Shown in pieces: positions 48,942-57,946 of a stretch of 64,000 nucleotides of DNA (position 1 is its first letter; every line of letters starts with the position of its first letter). The translations under genes and the position numbers were made by a program. The stretch is taken from positions 1 through 64,000 of the forward strand of contig NZ_JAKSYG010000073.1 of assembly GCF_022829725.1 (NCBI RefSeq), given 5' to 3'. The notes beneath the pieces are model-generated. The model had not been told where the DNA came from and ran no database searches. It saw nothing but the letters and a program-made list of their open reading frames with translations. The stretch comes from Methylobacterium sp. E-005. Lineage in GTDB: Bacteria; Pseudomonadota; Alphaproteobacteria; Rhizobiales; Beijerinckiaceae.

Positions 48942-51900
48942 TCATCCCGGCGGCGTGCCGGGGGTCTCGGCGTTGCTCTGCCGGTCGCCACCCTGCGGCT
49001 CGGAACCGGCCTCGTCGGCGGGCTTGGCCTTCCCCCGTTCGGGTACGGCGGACTCCGGATAGCGCTTGCGGTACTCGGCGAGGAAGGCCGACAGCGTGTC
49101 GGCCTTGGTGGCCTGGGCCGCCACCGCGCGGAAGCCTGGGGCACGGGTCGGATTCGTCCCCGTGAGCAGCGCGAAGGTGCGCGCGTCGGGGCTCGCCGCC
49201 ATGGATTCCGAGAACTTCGCCTTGAGCCGCTCCAGGCCGATCGCCTCGGCCGCAAGGTTGTAGGCGATCGCGGCGCGTATGGCATCGGCCCGGGACGCCG
49301 CGTCGAGCGGCTGGCCGGAGCGCCACGCCTCGCCGAGCAGCGCCTCGTGCGTCTCGCCGGCCTCGCGCCAGCGGCGGGCGCCCCAGTAGATGTCGGCCCG
49401 CAGGCGCTCGATATCCGGCCCGCTCTCCTCCTCGATCGTCTCCAGGGCGAGATCGGTGCGGGTCAGGTCCGACAGGGCGCGGGCGCGGATCAGGTTCCGG
49501 GCGCGCTTCAGATCGCCCGGCAGTTCGGGCATCTCGGTGGCGTCGAGGACCTTCAGCGCCTGCAGTGGCTTGTCGTCCATCAGCCGCACCGTGGCGAGCC
49601 GCGTCGCGACCGCCGACCGGGCTGGACCGGTCAGCCGGTTGTCGATCTGGTACTGGAGGAGGTCGGCGGCGGGATCGAGGAGATCGAGGCTTACGAGGCG
49701 GTCGGCCAGCCGGCGCACCACCTCGTCGCCGCGCCGCCCGATCGGGCTCATCTCGCGGAAATCGAAGAACAAGGCCACGGCTTCGACCCCCGACAGGGTC
49801 TCCCCTTTGTCGGTGAGATACAGACTCTCGAAGGCGGCCTGCGCCTCGCGGGAGAGCGGCTCCGAGGCGGGGGCGCTGGGTGCGAAGGCATTGGCCCGGC
49901 GCACCGCCGTGAAGGCCTGGCGCCAGCGGCCGGCCGCGAGATCGAGCCGGGCCAGGCCCGCCGTGATGGCTTCCTCAATCGGGCCGCCGTGCCAGGTCAG
50001 GGCGAGCCGTTCCAGGCGCTCGGTGGCGGCCTCCGGCGTCAGCCGGCCGGCGGACCGGGCGAGCAACGTGCCGCGCAGGGTCGCCTCCACGGAGACCGGA
50101 CGGACCGCTGCCGCCTCCAGGCGGGCATAGGCGTCCAGCGCCGCCTCGACCTGACCGGTCGCCTCGGAGACGCGGGCGCGGACCAGGGCCAACCGGTCAC
50201 GGACCCAGGTGGGCAGGTCGCGGGCCCCCTCGGCGCGGGCGGCGGCCGTTTCGGCATCACCGGTCTCGATCGCTGATTCGGCCGCGGTCGCGCGGATCGT
50301 CTGCGCCAGATCCGTGGGGTATTCATGGGCGAGCGGCAGGACCTTGAGGAAGCCGGTCTCGGCCGCCTTCCAGTCCCCCGTGCCGGCCGAGGCCATCGCC
50401 CGCCACAGGGCGGCTTCCGGATTCCCGGCGAGGATCGGGGCGGACAAGGCCTTCTGCGCGTCGGCGTTGCGCCCCATCCGCACCAGCGTGAGGCCGCGCA
50501 GCAGGGCCGTGTTGCGCTGGCCGGCCAGCAGCGGATCGTCGGCGGCCGCCGCTTCGATCGCCGCGAGCGCTTCCGGCTCGAGACCATTGGCGAGATAGGT
50601 TTTGGCGAGGGCGAGCCGCGCCGGGCCGCGATCGGCCGGGTTCGCGGCGGCGGCGGCCTCGAGGGCCGCGCGTATGGTGTCGCGCACGTTTCCCGACCGC
50701 GCCCGGTTCCAGGCCTCGGGCGTGATGACGAGATCCCCCGGCTCGGCCAGGGCGACCTCGGCCTGCCGCACGCTCGCCGAGGTGGCGAGGCCGCCCGCCC
50801 GGCCGATCGTCACCGTATCGAGGTCGGGCCGCACCGCAAGATCGTCGGCGCTGGCCAGCACCGCGAGACCATGCCGGCTCGGCAGGATCTCGAAATCGAC
50901 GAACCGCCGGTTCTTCGGATTGCCGACCGGCCGCTGGGCGGCCGAGGTGACCACGGCGATGCGCTCGCCGTCGAGGTCGAGCCACGTCGCCGAGCCCGGC
51001 CGGGGCAGGCCGAGGGAGACCGCGACGCGACCCGAACCATCGGGTTTGCGCACGGGATCGATCGTGTCGCTCGGGCTCAGGGTGTCGCCCGCCGAGAGTT
51101 CCCAGCCGACTCCGCCCCCCGTCGAGACCGCGTTGAGGTCGACCAAGCGGCCCTGGGGGACTGCGAAGCGCAGGACCGTGAGCGGCCCGGTCCGGGTGGG
51201 GCCGCCCACCGGCACGAAGCCCTGATGAGCGGACGGCACCGTGACCGGCTCGGCGGACTCGAAGGCGAGCGTGACCACACCACCGCGCTCGAACAGCACG
51301 GCCGGCGGCAGGGCGTGGAACGGGAAGACCAGGCCGGACCCGGCCGCGCGCATCGGGGACGGCGCGGTCGGACGCTCCGCAACGGGCGGCGCCTCAGCCG
51401 GGGCTGGCGCGGCGGGGGGGACAGAGGCCGTCGGCGCGGCGGCGACCGGTGCCGGCGCCGACGGCCCCGGGATTGGTATGGCGGCGCTGGCGGGTTGTGC
51501 CGGCTTGCGCCGGACGACATCCAGGAGGAAGGCCTCGTCCTCGCGTTCCGAGCCGATCTGGAAGCCGTCCTCGGGGGTGACCAGCAGGCTGGCCGAAGTC
51601 GCATCGGTCTCGGTCGCCAGCTTGGCGATGCCGGGCCGGGGACGTCCGCGCGTCCCGGCCGGATCGATGGTCCAGGGGCCGACGACCCGCAGGCGCGTCG
51701 CGTTGCCCTCCGTGGTGAGGGTCGTGACGGCCTCCGCGGGCAGACGCAGCGACAGGCGCGTCAGCGTGGGGAGGAGCGCGAGTTCCAGGGACAGGGGCTT
51801 GCGTACCGGCTCTGGGATGCGGGCCCTGAGTGCTTCCTCGGCGGCGCGGGCGCGGCGGGCAAGCTCGGCCACCACCTCGGGCGGCAGCGGCGGCGGCAAT

Positions 51901-52325
51901 CCGGCCCAGCCCTCCGGCAGCAGATCCACGAAGACCCGCTCGCCCGCCATCTGCAGGTTGACCCGGTAGGGCCGCTGCAGGGCGACCCGCAGCGCGGTTC
52001 CGTCCGGGTCGCGCCGGACGCTCGACACGTAGGCGGGCATCTCGTCGGCCAGCCGCTCGGGCCCCTGCGCGACGCGCTCGCCATAGCCGAGGAGCAGCAC
52101 GCCGCCGGCGAGCTTCGCCTTGACGGCGACGGGCTTGTCGAAGGTGAGCACGATACGGCCGTAGCCGCCGGGACCGGTTCCGGTCTCAGCGCCCTTGGCG
52201 CCCATCAGCCTGGCGGCCAACGCCGGATCGACCGCGGCCAACAGGGCGAGCACCGGGAGCGACGCGCGCAGCAGCCACTGCCCGAGCCCCTGACCGATCC
52301 GGGGACGCCCGTCCTCCGATCCCAT
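48942..52325 (-). CDS. Giant TPR-containing exported protein, probable motility-associated
   Basis: About 1,127 residues from ATG 52325 (1,151 from ATG 52397). A signal-like segment (WLLRASLPVLALLAAVDPALAA) opens it, followed by a beta-rich region (GRIVLTFDKPVAVKAKLAGG, ARFVDLLPEGW-like RVFVDLLPEGW) that looks like an AMIN-type domain. Then a Pro/Ala-rich linker (APVAAAPTASVPPAAP), another beta-rich part, and from about residue 560 a long helical repeat array (ALAKTYLANGLEPEALAAIEAA, GLTLVRMGRNADAQKAL, RARVSEATGQVEAALDAYARLEAA) typical of TPR/SEL1-like scaffolds. A CtrA-like box lies 88 bases before 52325, supporting that start. Position among flagellar genes suggests a motility role; function is unproven. 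Confidence 0.75.
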   Translation of the reverse strand: MGSEDGRPRIGQGLGQWLLRASLPVLALLAAVDPALAARLMGAKGAETGTGPGGYGRIVLTFDKPVAVKAKLAGGVLLLGYGERVAQGPERLADEMPAYVSSVRRDPDGTALRVALQRPYRVNLQMAGERVFVDLLPEGWAGLPPPLPPEVVAELARRARAAEEALRARIPEPVRKPLSLELALLPTLTRLSLRLPAEAVTTLTTEGNATRLRVVGPWTIDPAGTRGRPRPGIAKLATETDATSASLLVTPEDGFQIGSEREDEAFLLDVVRRKPAQPASAAIPIPGPSAPAPVAAAPTASVPPAAPAPAEAPPVAERPTAPSPMRAAGSGLVFPFHALPPAVLFERGGVVTLAFESAEPVTVPSAHQGFVPVGGPTRTGPLTVLRFAVPQGRLVDLNAVSTGGGVGWELSAGDTLSPSDTIDPVRKPDGSGRVAVSLGLPRPGSATWLDLDGERIAVVTSAAQRPVGNPKNRRFVDFEILPSRHGLAVLASADDLAVRPDLDTVTIGRAGGLATSASVRQAEVALAEPGDLVITPEAWNRARSGNVRDTIRAALEAAAAANPADRGPARLALAKTYLANGLEPEALAAIEAAAADDPLLAGQRNTALLRGLTLVRMGRNADAQKALSAPILAGNPEAALWRAMASAGTGDWKAAETGFLKVLPLAHEYPTDLAQTIRATAAESAIETGDAETAAARAEGARDLPTWVRDRLALVRARVSEATGQVEAALDAYARLEAAAVRPVSVEATLRGTLLARSAGRLTPEAATERLERLALTWHGGPIEEAITAGLARLDLAAGRWRQAFTAVRRANAFAPSAPASEPLSREAQAAFESLYLTDKGETLSGVEAVALFFDFREMSPIGRRGDEVVRRLADRLVSLDLLDPAADLLQYQIDNRLTGPARSAVATRLATVRLMDDKPLQALKVLDATEMPELPGDLKRARNLIRARALSDLTRTDLALETIEEESGPDIERLRADIYWGARRWREAGETHEALLGEAWRSGQPLDAASRADAIRAAIAYNLAAEAIGLERLKAKFSESMAASPDARTFALLTGTNPTRAPGFRAVAAQATKADTLSAFLAEYRKRYPESAVPERGKAKPADEAGSEPQGGDRQSNAETPGTPPG

Positions 52326-52412
52326 CGCCTCGCCGATCCGATCCCGGCGCGCGGCACCGGTGGGGCCGCGGCGCGCGGCGCCACATATCGCGGCCATCCT
52401 GGGGCGGGGCCA

Positions 52413-52427
52413 CTAACGCGGCCTTAA
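52413..52427 (-). promoter_or_regulatory. CtrA-like box before the giant TPR gene
   Basis: Plus strand CTAACGCGGCCTTAA reads, in gene sense, TTAA-N7-TTAG, one mismatch from the CtrA consensus. It lies between the stop of the ialB-like gene and the TPR gene. Used as a -35-like activator site it would put transcription near 52385, after the ATG at 52397 and 60 bases before ATG 52325. Confidence 0.6.
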
Positions 52428-52460
52428 CTGTAAACCGCAAATCGGCGGGATCGCCGTGCG

Positions 52461-53144
52461 TCAGCCGCTCAGCGCGACGGCGCGGTCGAGGGCCTGGGTG
52501 AATCCCGCCAGCGGAACCGTGATCGTGGCGTCATCGCTGCTGCCGGATTTGTGGCCGATCACGAACAGCGTCTTGGCGGTCCGCATGCCGTCGAGGGCGA
52601 GTGCCGGGAAGCTGATCGGCACGAAGCAGCCGTCCGGCCCGCAGGCGGTGTAGGGCGCGCCCTTGCCGAGGGTCTGCTCATCCAGCTTGAAGGTGATGCC
52701 CGGCTCGATCGAGAGGCCGAAGGGCATCATCACGATCCCCTCGGCGCGGCCATCCTTCGGCGTCTGAAGTTCGATGCCGAACTTGCGCCGGCCCGTCTGC
52801 GAATCGCCCTGCGCCTGGGCGATGATGCAGGTGATCGTCTCGCCCGGATGCGTGCAGGTCATCGACCAGTCGCCGTAGCTCTCGGTCACCATGCTGGCGC
52901 CTGGGGGCCACGCGGCATGGGCCGGCGCCGCTGCGGCGGCCGCCGGCGCGGGGTCCGCGGCCACGGGCTTGGCCGCAGGCTTCGGGGCGACAGGCTTGGG
53001 CTTGGGCTTGGGCCGGGCCTTGGGCAGCGCCTCAGCCGGGGCGGCCTCCGGCTCGGCATCCTGGGCCCGCGGTGTCGCCAGCGGGAGGGCAAGCAACACC
53101 GTGACGGTCAGGCTGGAGCGCAGGAGCGCGCGAATCGTCGGCAT
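52461..53144 (-). CDS. Invasion-associated locus B (IalB) family protein
   Basis: A 227-residue periplasmic protein. After a signal peptide (LRSSLTVTVLLALPLATPRAQ) comes a long Pro/Lys/Ala linker (KARPKPKPKPVAPKPAAKP) and then the IalB domain: ESYGDWSMTCTH, ETITCIIAQAQ, FGIELQTPKDG, MMPFGLSIEPGITFKLDEQ and ACGPDGCFVPISF. The cysteine pairs C..C and CGPDGC are family-typical disulfides. Function is unknown outside Bartonella; most alphaproteobacteria have several copies. It precedes the TPR gene on the same strand, separated by 135 bases with a CtrA-like box. Confidence 0.87.
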   Translation of the reverse strand: MPTIRALLRSSLTVTVLLALPLATPRAQDAEPEAAPAEALPKARPKPKPKPVAPKPAAKPVAADPAPAAAAAAPAHAAWPPGASMVTESYGDWSMTCTHPGETITCIIAQAQGDSQTGRRKFGIELQTPKDGRAEGIVMMPFGLSIEPGITFKLDEQTLGKGAPYTACGPDGCFVPISFPALALDGMRTAKTLFVIGHKSGSSDDATITVPLAGFTQALDRAVALSG

Positions 53145-53237
53145 GGAATCAACAACCCCCGGAGCCATGGAACGGCAGAGCCGCCTAAAGCCCAAGCGGG
53201 GATGACGCAATTGCGCCGACGGGCCGAGGCCAGACCC

Positions 53238-53414
53238 TCAGAGCGGGTTCGGGCCGCCGGCGGCGCGGGCCAGGGCGCAGCGGCGCGCGAAGGACGCTTC
53301 GGCGCCCGTGCGGACGGCGCGGGCGCAGGCGAACACCAGGGTGAGGAAGCCAGGATCGCGGTCCGCGGTCTCGGTGACCGGGCCGGGGATCCGGGAGGCA
53401 ATGAGAGCGAGCAT
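53238..53414 (-). CDS. Small hypothetical protein
   Basis: A 58-residue frame starting at ATG 53414 with TTGGAG six bases upstream (LALIASRIPGPVTETADRDPGF, ACARAVRTGAEASFARRCALARAAGG). The frame stays open to 53549 but without support. Composition fits real genes here, yet no family is recognised and the frame could be chance; it lies between ialB and the homospermidine synthase promoter. Confidence 0.35.
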   Translation of the reverse strand: MLALIASRIPGPVTETADRDPGFLTLVFACARAVRTGAEASFARRCALARAAGGPNPL

Positions 53415-53785
53415 GACGGACTCCAACGGGCGGTGGTCTCGGACGCTTCCGGAGATCCCTAGCTTGGCGCTCATCTCGGCCGCCTTGTTGCACCGCAATA
53501 TGAGAGCCGCGACCGACGCTGGCCACAGGGCACGGCGCGGATGCATCATGCATCCAGCTCATGGCGTGGGACATGGCGCGTCAACGTTGTGTTTACAACT
53601 CGATGCAGCGGATGGTTGACCGGGCCCGGGTGAGCCGCCATTGAGCCGCTTTCGGCGATGCTCCATCGGCTGCGCCGCGGCGCATGCGTCGACCTGTCGC
53701 CGCAGTGTCACATGCGCGCCATAACCCGCCCGCTGGCCAGACCGCGCGGACGCCCACGCATCCGCCAGACCCAAGGATATCCTGA
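53415..53785. other. 371-base region upstream of homospermidine synthase
   Basis: Holds the promoter side of the plus-strand hss gene. GTTGT-GTTT-ACAAC at 53586-53599 is a short perfect inverted repeat (5+4+5) in an otherwise GC-rich area and could be an operator. Also CGGCGATGCTCCATCGGCTG near 53655. AAGGATATCCTG directly precedes the hss ATG. Minus-strand frames here are not supported. Confidence 0.5.
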
Positions 53786-55231
53786 ATGACCGATCAGCCG
53801 ACCCGTCACCCGATCCATGGCCGCATCAGCGGTCCCATCGTGATGATCGGCTTCGGCTCGATCGGCCGGGGCACGCTGCCCCTGATCGAGCGCCATTTCA
53901 CGTACGACAAGGCCCGCTTCACGGTGATCGACCCGGTCGACACCCACCGGGCGCTCGCCAAGAAGCACGGCCTGCGCTTCGAGAAGGTGGCGCTGACACC
54001 CGAGAACTATCGCGATGTCCTCACCCCGCTTCTCACCGAGGGCGGTGGCCAGGGGTTCTGCGTGAACCTCTCGGTGGACACCTCGTCGCGCGCCATCCTG
54101 GAACTCTGCCGCGAGCTCGGCGCCCTCTACATCGACACGGTGGCGGAGCCATGGCCGGGCTTCTACTTCGACAAGACCAAGAGCCAGGGTGACCGCACCA
54201 ACTACGCGCTGCGCCAGGACATCCTCGACGCCCGCGCCCAGAAGCCCGGCGGCCCCACCGCGGTCTCGTGCTGCGGCGCCAATCCCGGCATGGTCTCGTG
54301 GTTCGTGAAGCAGGCGCTGCTCAACATCGCGCAGGATACCGGCCTGCAGCGGCCCGAGCCCCAGACCAAGGCCGAGTGGGCCGCGCTGATGAAGGATCTG
54401 GGCGTGAAGGGCGTCCACATCGCCGAGCGGGACACGCAGCGCGCCAAGACCCCGAAGCCGCGCGGCGTCTTCGTCAACACGTGGTCGGTGGAGGGCTTCG
54501 TCTCCGAGGGGAACCAGCCGGCCGAACTCGGCTGGGGCACGCACGAGACCTGGAAGCCCGCCAATGCCCGCGAGCAGGAGAAGGGCTCGCGCTGCGCCAT
54601 CTACCTGCTGCAGCCGGGCGCCGACACCCGGGTGCGCACCTGGGTGCCGACCGCCGGCTCGCAGTTCGGCTTCCTCGTGACCCACAACGAGGCGGTCTCG
54701 ATCGCGGACTACTACACGGTGCAGGAGGGCGGACAGGCGGTGTTCCGGCCGACCTGCCACTACGCCTACCATCCGGCCGACGACGCGGTGCTGTCGCTCC
54801 ACGAGATGTTCGGCAAGGCCGCCAAGGTGCAGGAGCAGCACCACATTCTCGACGAGACCGAGATCGTGGACGGCATCGACGAGCTCGGCGTGCTCGTCTA
54901 CGGCCACGAGAAGAACGCCTACTGGTACGGCTCGCAGCTCTCCATCGAGGAGACCCGGCGGATCGCCCCCTACCAGAACGCCACCGGCCTGCAGGTGACC
55001 TCGGCGGTGCTCGCCGGCATGGTCTGGGCGCTGGAGAACCCCGAGGCCGGCATCGTCGAGGCCGACGAGATGGATTTCCGCCGCTGCCTGGAGGTCCAGA
55101 CCCCGTATCTCGGCCCGGTGGTCGGCGTGTACACGGACTGGACGCCGCTCACCGACCGTCCCGGCCTGTTCCCGGAGGACATCGACACCAGCGATCCGTG
55201 GCAGTTCCGGAACGTGCTGGTCCACGGCTGA
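53786..55231 (+). CDS. hss: Homospermidine synthase
   Basis: A 481-residue NAD-dependent enzyme that joins two putrescines to sym-homospermidine, the main polyamine in many alphaproteobacteria. VMIGFGSIGRGTLPLIERHF is the NAD site; the catalytic region shows DTVAEPWPGFYFDKTKSQGDRTNYALR, SCCGANPGMVSWFVKQAL, WSVEGFVSEGNQPAELGWGTHE and PTCHYAYHPADDAVLSLHEM. Length and all blocks match bacterial Hss. Polyamine supply affects ribosome function and DNA packing. AAGGATATCC precedes the ATG. Convergent with the next gene; a hairpin lies between. Confidence 0.95.
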   Translation: MTDQPTRHPIHGRISGPIVMIGFGSIGRGTLPLIERHFTYDKARFTVIDPVDTHRALAKKHGLRFEKVALTPENYRDVLTPLLTEGGGQGFCVNLSVDTSSRAILELCRELGALYIDTVAEPWPGFYFDKTKSQGDRTNYALRQDILDARAQKPGGPTAVSCCGANPGMVSWFVKQALLNIAQDTGLQRPEPQTKAEWAALMKDLGVKGVHIAERDTQRAKTPKPRGVFVNTWSVEGFVSEGNQPAELGWGTHETWKPANAREQEKGSRCAIYLLQPGADTRVRTWVPTAGSQFGFLVTHNEAVSIADYYTVQEGGQAVFRPTCHYAYHPADDAVLSLHEMFGKAAKVQEQHHILDETEIVDGIDELGVLVYGHEKNAYWYGSQLSIEETRRIAPYQNATGLQVTSAVLAGMVWALENPEAGIVEADEMDFRRCLEVQTPYLGPVVGVYTDWTPLTDRPGLFPEDIDTSDPWQFRNVLVHG

Positions 55232-55238
55232 GGGCAGA

Positions 55239-55267
55239 GGCCCTTCTCCTTGCCCGGGAGGAGGGCC
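55239..55267. terminator. Bidirectional terminator-like hairpin between hss and the porin-like gene
   Basis: GGCCCTTCTCC and GGAGGAGGGCC pair with one mismatch around a 7-base loop, 8 bases past the hss stop and 13 bases from the convergent stop. A strong GC stem fits Rho-independent or hairpin-assisted termination for both genes. Confidence 0.55.
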
Positions 55268-55279
55268 ACCGAAACCGGC

Positions 55280-56158
55280 CTATTCCGCCTGACGCCGCGT
55301 CACCAACGTGCGGTTCGGCTCGACCTCACTCGCGTCCTGATAGAGCGGCACGATCGCCCGCAGCCAGCCGCGGATCTCGCGCCCGCCGTAGTTGCGCTCG
55401 ACGACGTCCCGAGTGAGGTAGGCCTGCAGGTTCACCGGGCCGAAATTGTACCCGACGAGGCCGCCCACTGCGATCTGCCCCTGCGGCCGGTGGCTTCCCA
55501 CCCCCGTGGGCAGATCGCTCGACCCATAGGCGACCGCCCCGACCTGCCACTTGCCGAACTTTCGCGTCATCGTGAGATCGAGGTTCAGGTAGTCCGGATA
55601 GAGGGTCCCGGAGGGCGAGCGCGTGTCGAGGAAGACGCCGTAGAGCAGGTTCGCGGTCAGGTTCCAGTCCTGCCCGGTGTAGCTCGCCGCGTAGCGGTGG
55701 GTCAGCGAGGCCGACTGGGTCAGGAAGCGCGTCTGGATCGGCAGATAGCCGCCGAACAGATAGCTCACGCCGACATCGCCGCCGAGATCCCAGGCAAGCT
55801 GCGCGGCCAGGAGCTGCTGGCCGATGCCGCTCTGATAAGCCGCCCCCTGGCTGCTCGCCGCCGTGACCGGCTGCGTGAAGAAGAACTGGAGCCGGGCGCC
55901 CGCCACGTCCCAGGGCGTCGCCCAGGCGAGCGTCGGCAGGTTGACGTTGGTCGAGGAGTCGCGGGGGCGCGTACTGCGCGTGCCGAAGCTCGACAGGTTG
56001 ACGAAGTAGAGCCCGACCGGAAGCTGCGCCCCGACCGGCAGCCCCACCGTCTGTCCGGGCTGCGCCGCCGAGCCGGCCTGCACCGGGCGGGCGCCGGACG
56101 CGATCACGATGGTGAGCGCCGCCCCGAGGGTGCGTGACGTCAAACGGTATGCGGCCAT
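55280..56158 (-). CDS. Outer-membrane transporter-like protein (meta-pathway phenol degradation family)
   Basis: A 292-residue exported beta-barrel protein. Signal peptide (TLGAALTIVIASGARPVQA), then the Phenol_MetA_deg pattern: PVGLYFVNLSSFGTRSTRP, LAWATPWDVAGARLQFFF, QGAAYQSGIGQQLLAAQLAWDL, YTGQDWNLTANLLYGVFLDTRS, PDYLNLDLTMTRKFGKWQVG and the final RGWLRAIVPLYQ. Family members form outer-membrane barrels found next to aromatic degradation genes; substrate unknown. No such genes are next to it. The minus-strand ATG at 56158 is family-like. Confidence 0.83.
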   Translation of the reverse strand: MAAYRLTSRTLGAALTIVIASGARPVQAGSAAQPGQTVGLPVGAQLPVGLYFVNLSSFGTRSTRPRDSSTNVNLPTLAWATPWDVAGARLQFFFTQPVTAASSQGAAYQSGIGQQLLAAQLAWDLGGDVGVSYLFGGYLPIQTRFLTQSASLTHRYAASYTGQDWNLTANLLYGVFLDTRSPSGTLYPDYLNLDLTMTRKFGKWQVGAVAYGSSDLPTGVGSHRPQGQIAVGGLVGYNFGPVNLQAYLTRDVVERNYGGREIRGWLRAIVPLYQDASEVEPNRTLVTRRQAE

Positions 56159-56294
56159 CGAGAATCCCGATTGCGGGCCCCGACAGCCGGGGCCGATCAG
56201 GATGGGACGGACGCCGCGCGCGTGCGCATCCCCGCGTCACGGCCAAGCCGTGCGGTCCGGCACGGCACCGGTCCGACGGGCGCTTGGCCCGGGA

Positions 56295-57149
56295 TTAGAT
56301 CTCCGTCCCGACCGCCAGGGCGAAGTCCGGCCGGTAGGTCGTCCCCTCCACGGGGTTCGAGACCCAGCGGCAGCGCCCGACCGTCCTATCGTTGCCGGCG
56401 TGGAAATGCCCGGAGATCCACGCATCCGGGCGTTCGGCATCGGCGAGGTCGTCGAGCGCCGTGGAGGCGTAGAAGGCCGGCACCCACCAGGGGACGCCGG
56501 GTTCGCCCCGGTAAGCATCCGCCGCGAGCGGACTCGCTGGGTGATGGGTCACCACCACGGTCGGGCCGTCATGCGGTGACCGGAGCGCCGCGTGCAGCGC
56601 CGCCCGCTCGGTCTGGTGCTCGGCCATCGCATCCGCAGGCTGCCAGGGGCTGCCGTCGGCCTTCCGGATCGAGCCGAGATATTCCCGCGAGCCGGTGACG
56701 GGGTCAGTCATGCGCGCGGCTGCGTAGGCGACAGGATCCTCCGGGCGCCCCGGCGTCTCGGCATCGAGCCAGCGGCCGGCGAGGGACCAGTCGCTCCACA
56801 GGGTCGTGCCGACGAAGCGCACCCCGTCGATGATGCAGGCCTGCGCCCGCTGGAGCAGATGGATCCGGGCGCCGAGGCCGTTCAGGCGCTCGACCTCCGC
56901 CTCGAGGGCCGCCAGCAAGTCCGGTGCAGTGCGCCCGTCGCCGGTCGGGGCGTAGCGCTCGTGGTTTCCGGGGACCAGCACGATGGGCCGACCCTGCGCG
57001 AGGTGCAGCAGGCCCGCCAAGCCGCGCTCGGGGTGCCCCTCGTAGAGATCGCCCGGGCAGGCGAGCAGGTCGAACGGCTCGCTCGGCGGCGCGATCAGGT
57101 CGAGGCGCCGCCGTTCGAGGTGGAGGTCCGAGATCGGGAAGATGCGCAT
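56295..57149 (-). CDS. Metallophosphoesterase
   Basis: A 284-residue calcineurin-type phosphoesterase. Metal ligands occur in ISDLHLERRRLDLI, CPGDLYEG, VPGNHERYA, THHPASPL and SGHFHAGNDRTV, the full set. Unlike cyclic-nucleotide phosphodiesterases of the CpdA type, it has a long insert with VNGLGARIHLLQRA-like EVERLNGLGARIHLL. Substrate unknown. It starts 5 bases after the stop of the CDF-like gene, so both are one operon (CDF gene first). Confidence 0.87.
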   Translation of the reverse strand: MRIFPISDLHLERRRLDLIAPPSEPFDLLACPGDLYEGHPERGLAGLLHLAQGRPIVLVPGNHERYAPTGDGRTAPDLLAALEAEVERLNGLGARIHLLQRAQACIIDGVRFVGTTLWSDWSLAGRWLDAETPGRPEDPVAYAAARMTDPVTGSREYLGSIRKADGSPWQPADAMAEHQTERAALHAALRSPHDGPTVVVTHHPASPLAADAYRGEPGVPWWVPAFYASTALDDLADAERPDAWISGHFHAGNDRTVGRCRWVSNPVEGTTYRPDFALAVGTEI

Positions 57150-57154
57150 GGGGG

Positions 57155-57760
57155 TTACCGGGCCGCCCGGCGTTCGGCCGCGGCGGCCTTGAGGATGTCG
57201 GCGGCGGAATCGGCGTTGAGGATGGCGATGCCCGCTGCCACCACAAGATCCGGCCAGGGCGAGGGATAGAGGGCCGTCACCAGCCCGGCCGCGATGATCG
57301 CGACGTTGGCGAAGGCGTCGTTGCGCGCCGAGAGATAGGCCGCCCGCGTCAGGCTGCCCGAGCCGGTCCGGTGCCGGGCGAGCATGAGGGCACAGGTCAG
57401 GTTCACGGCGAGCGCCCCGAGGCCGGCGAGCGTCAGCGGCAGGGCGGCCGGGGCCACGAAATCCGAGACCTTGCCGTAGGCCGCCCAGGCGCCCGCCAGC
57501 GCCGGCAGGAGCAGGATGCCCGCCATGGCGGTGCCGAGCCGGGCGCGGTTGCGCGCGCTCCAGCCGAGGCCGGCGAAGATCAGCAGGTTGATCGCCGCAT
57601 CCTCCAGGAAATCGAGGCTGTCGGCGATCAGCGCCACCGAGCCGATGGCGAGCGCCACCGCGATCTCGATCCCGAAATAGCCGAGGTTCAGCGCCGCCAC
57701 GCGGGCAACGACGGGGCGGAGGGCGGGCGGCGCGGGCCCGGCGGCATCATCGGCGATCAC
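57155..57760 (-). CDS. Cation diffusion facilitator-like membrane protein (short form)
   Basis: A 201-residue protein with five to six hydrophobic segments: LNLGYFGIEIAVALAIGSVALIADSLDFLEDAAINLLIFAGLGW is the first two helices of a CDF transporter, with the DSLDFLEDA metal-site motif in helix 2; SLTRAAYLSARNDAFANVAIIAAGLVTAL resembles the HxxxD helix 5 with Asn-Asp. The cytosolic C-terminal domain of typical CDF exporters is absent, so the protein is short for the family; the metal (Zn, Co or Cd) is inferred. GTG start at 57760. Divergent from the MaoC gene. Confidence 0.8.
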   Translation of the reverse strand: MIADDAAGPAPPALRPVVARVAALNLGYFGIEIAVALAIGSVALIADSLDFLEDAAINLLIFAGLGWSARNRARLGTAMAGILLLPALAGAWAAYGKVSDFVAPAALPLTLAGLGALAVNLTCALMLARHRTGSGSLTRAAYLSARNDAFANVAIIAAGLVTALYPSPWPDLVVAAGIAILNADSAADILKAAAAERRAAR

Positions 57761-57946
57761 GGGGGGCGTCTTCGCCGGTCCGGGGGCGCCTGTCGAGGGC
57801 TGTTGAGAAAACCCTGTCGGCGCCTCAAGAAAGTTCGACGCTCTTACGCCTTCGTCCGGGTGGATTCGGCCCCGCGATCGTGCGAGGCCAGCAGCAGGGC
57901 CGGGCGCGCAAGGCGTCACAGGCCGGAAGCGGAGGTCTGCCGAGTC

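Noticed and set aside
50325..52427. 700-codon plus-strand frame opposite the TPR gene
   Set aside because: Shadow frame; the minus-strand protein has signal peptide and TPR pattern and its own promoter box.
53586..53599. GTTGT-GTTT-ACAAC inverted repeat as a known operator
   Set aside because: Only five bases per arm; short and without a candidate regulator nearby, so not called as a feature of its own.
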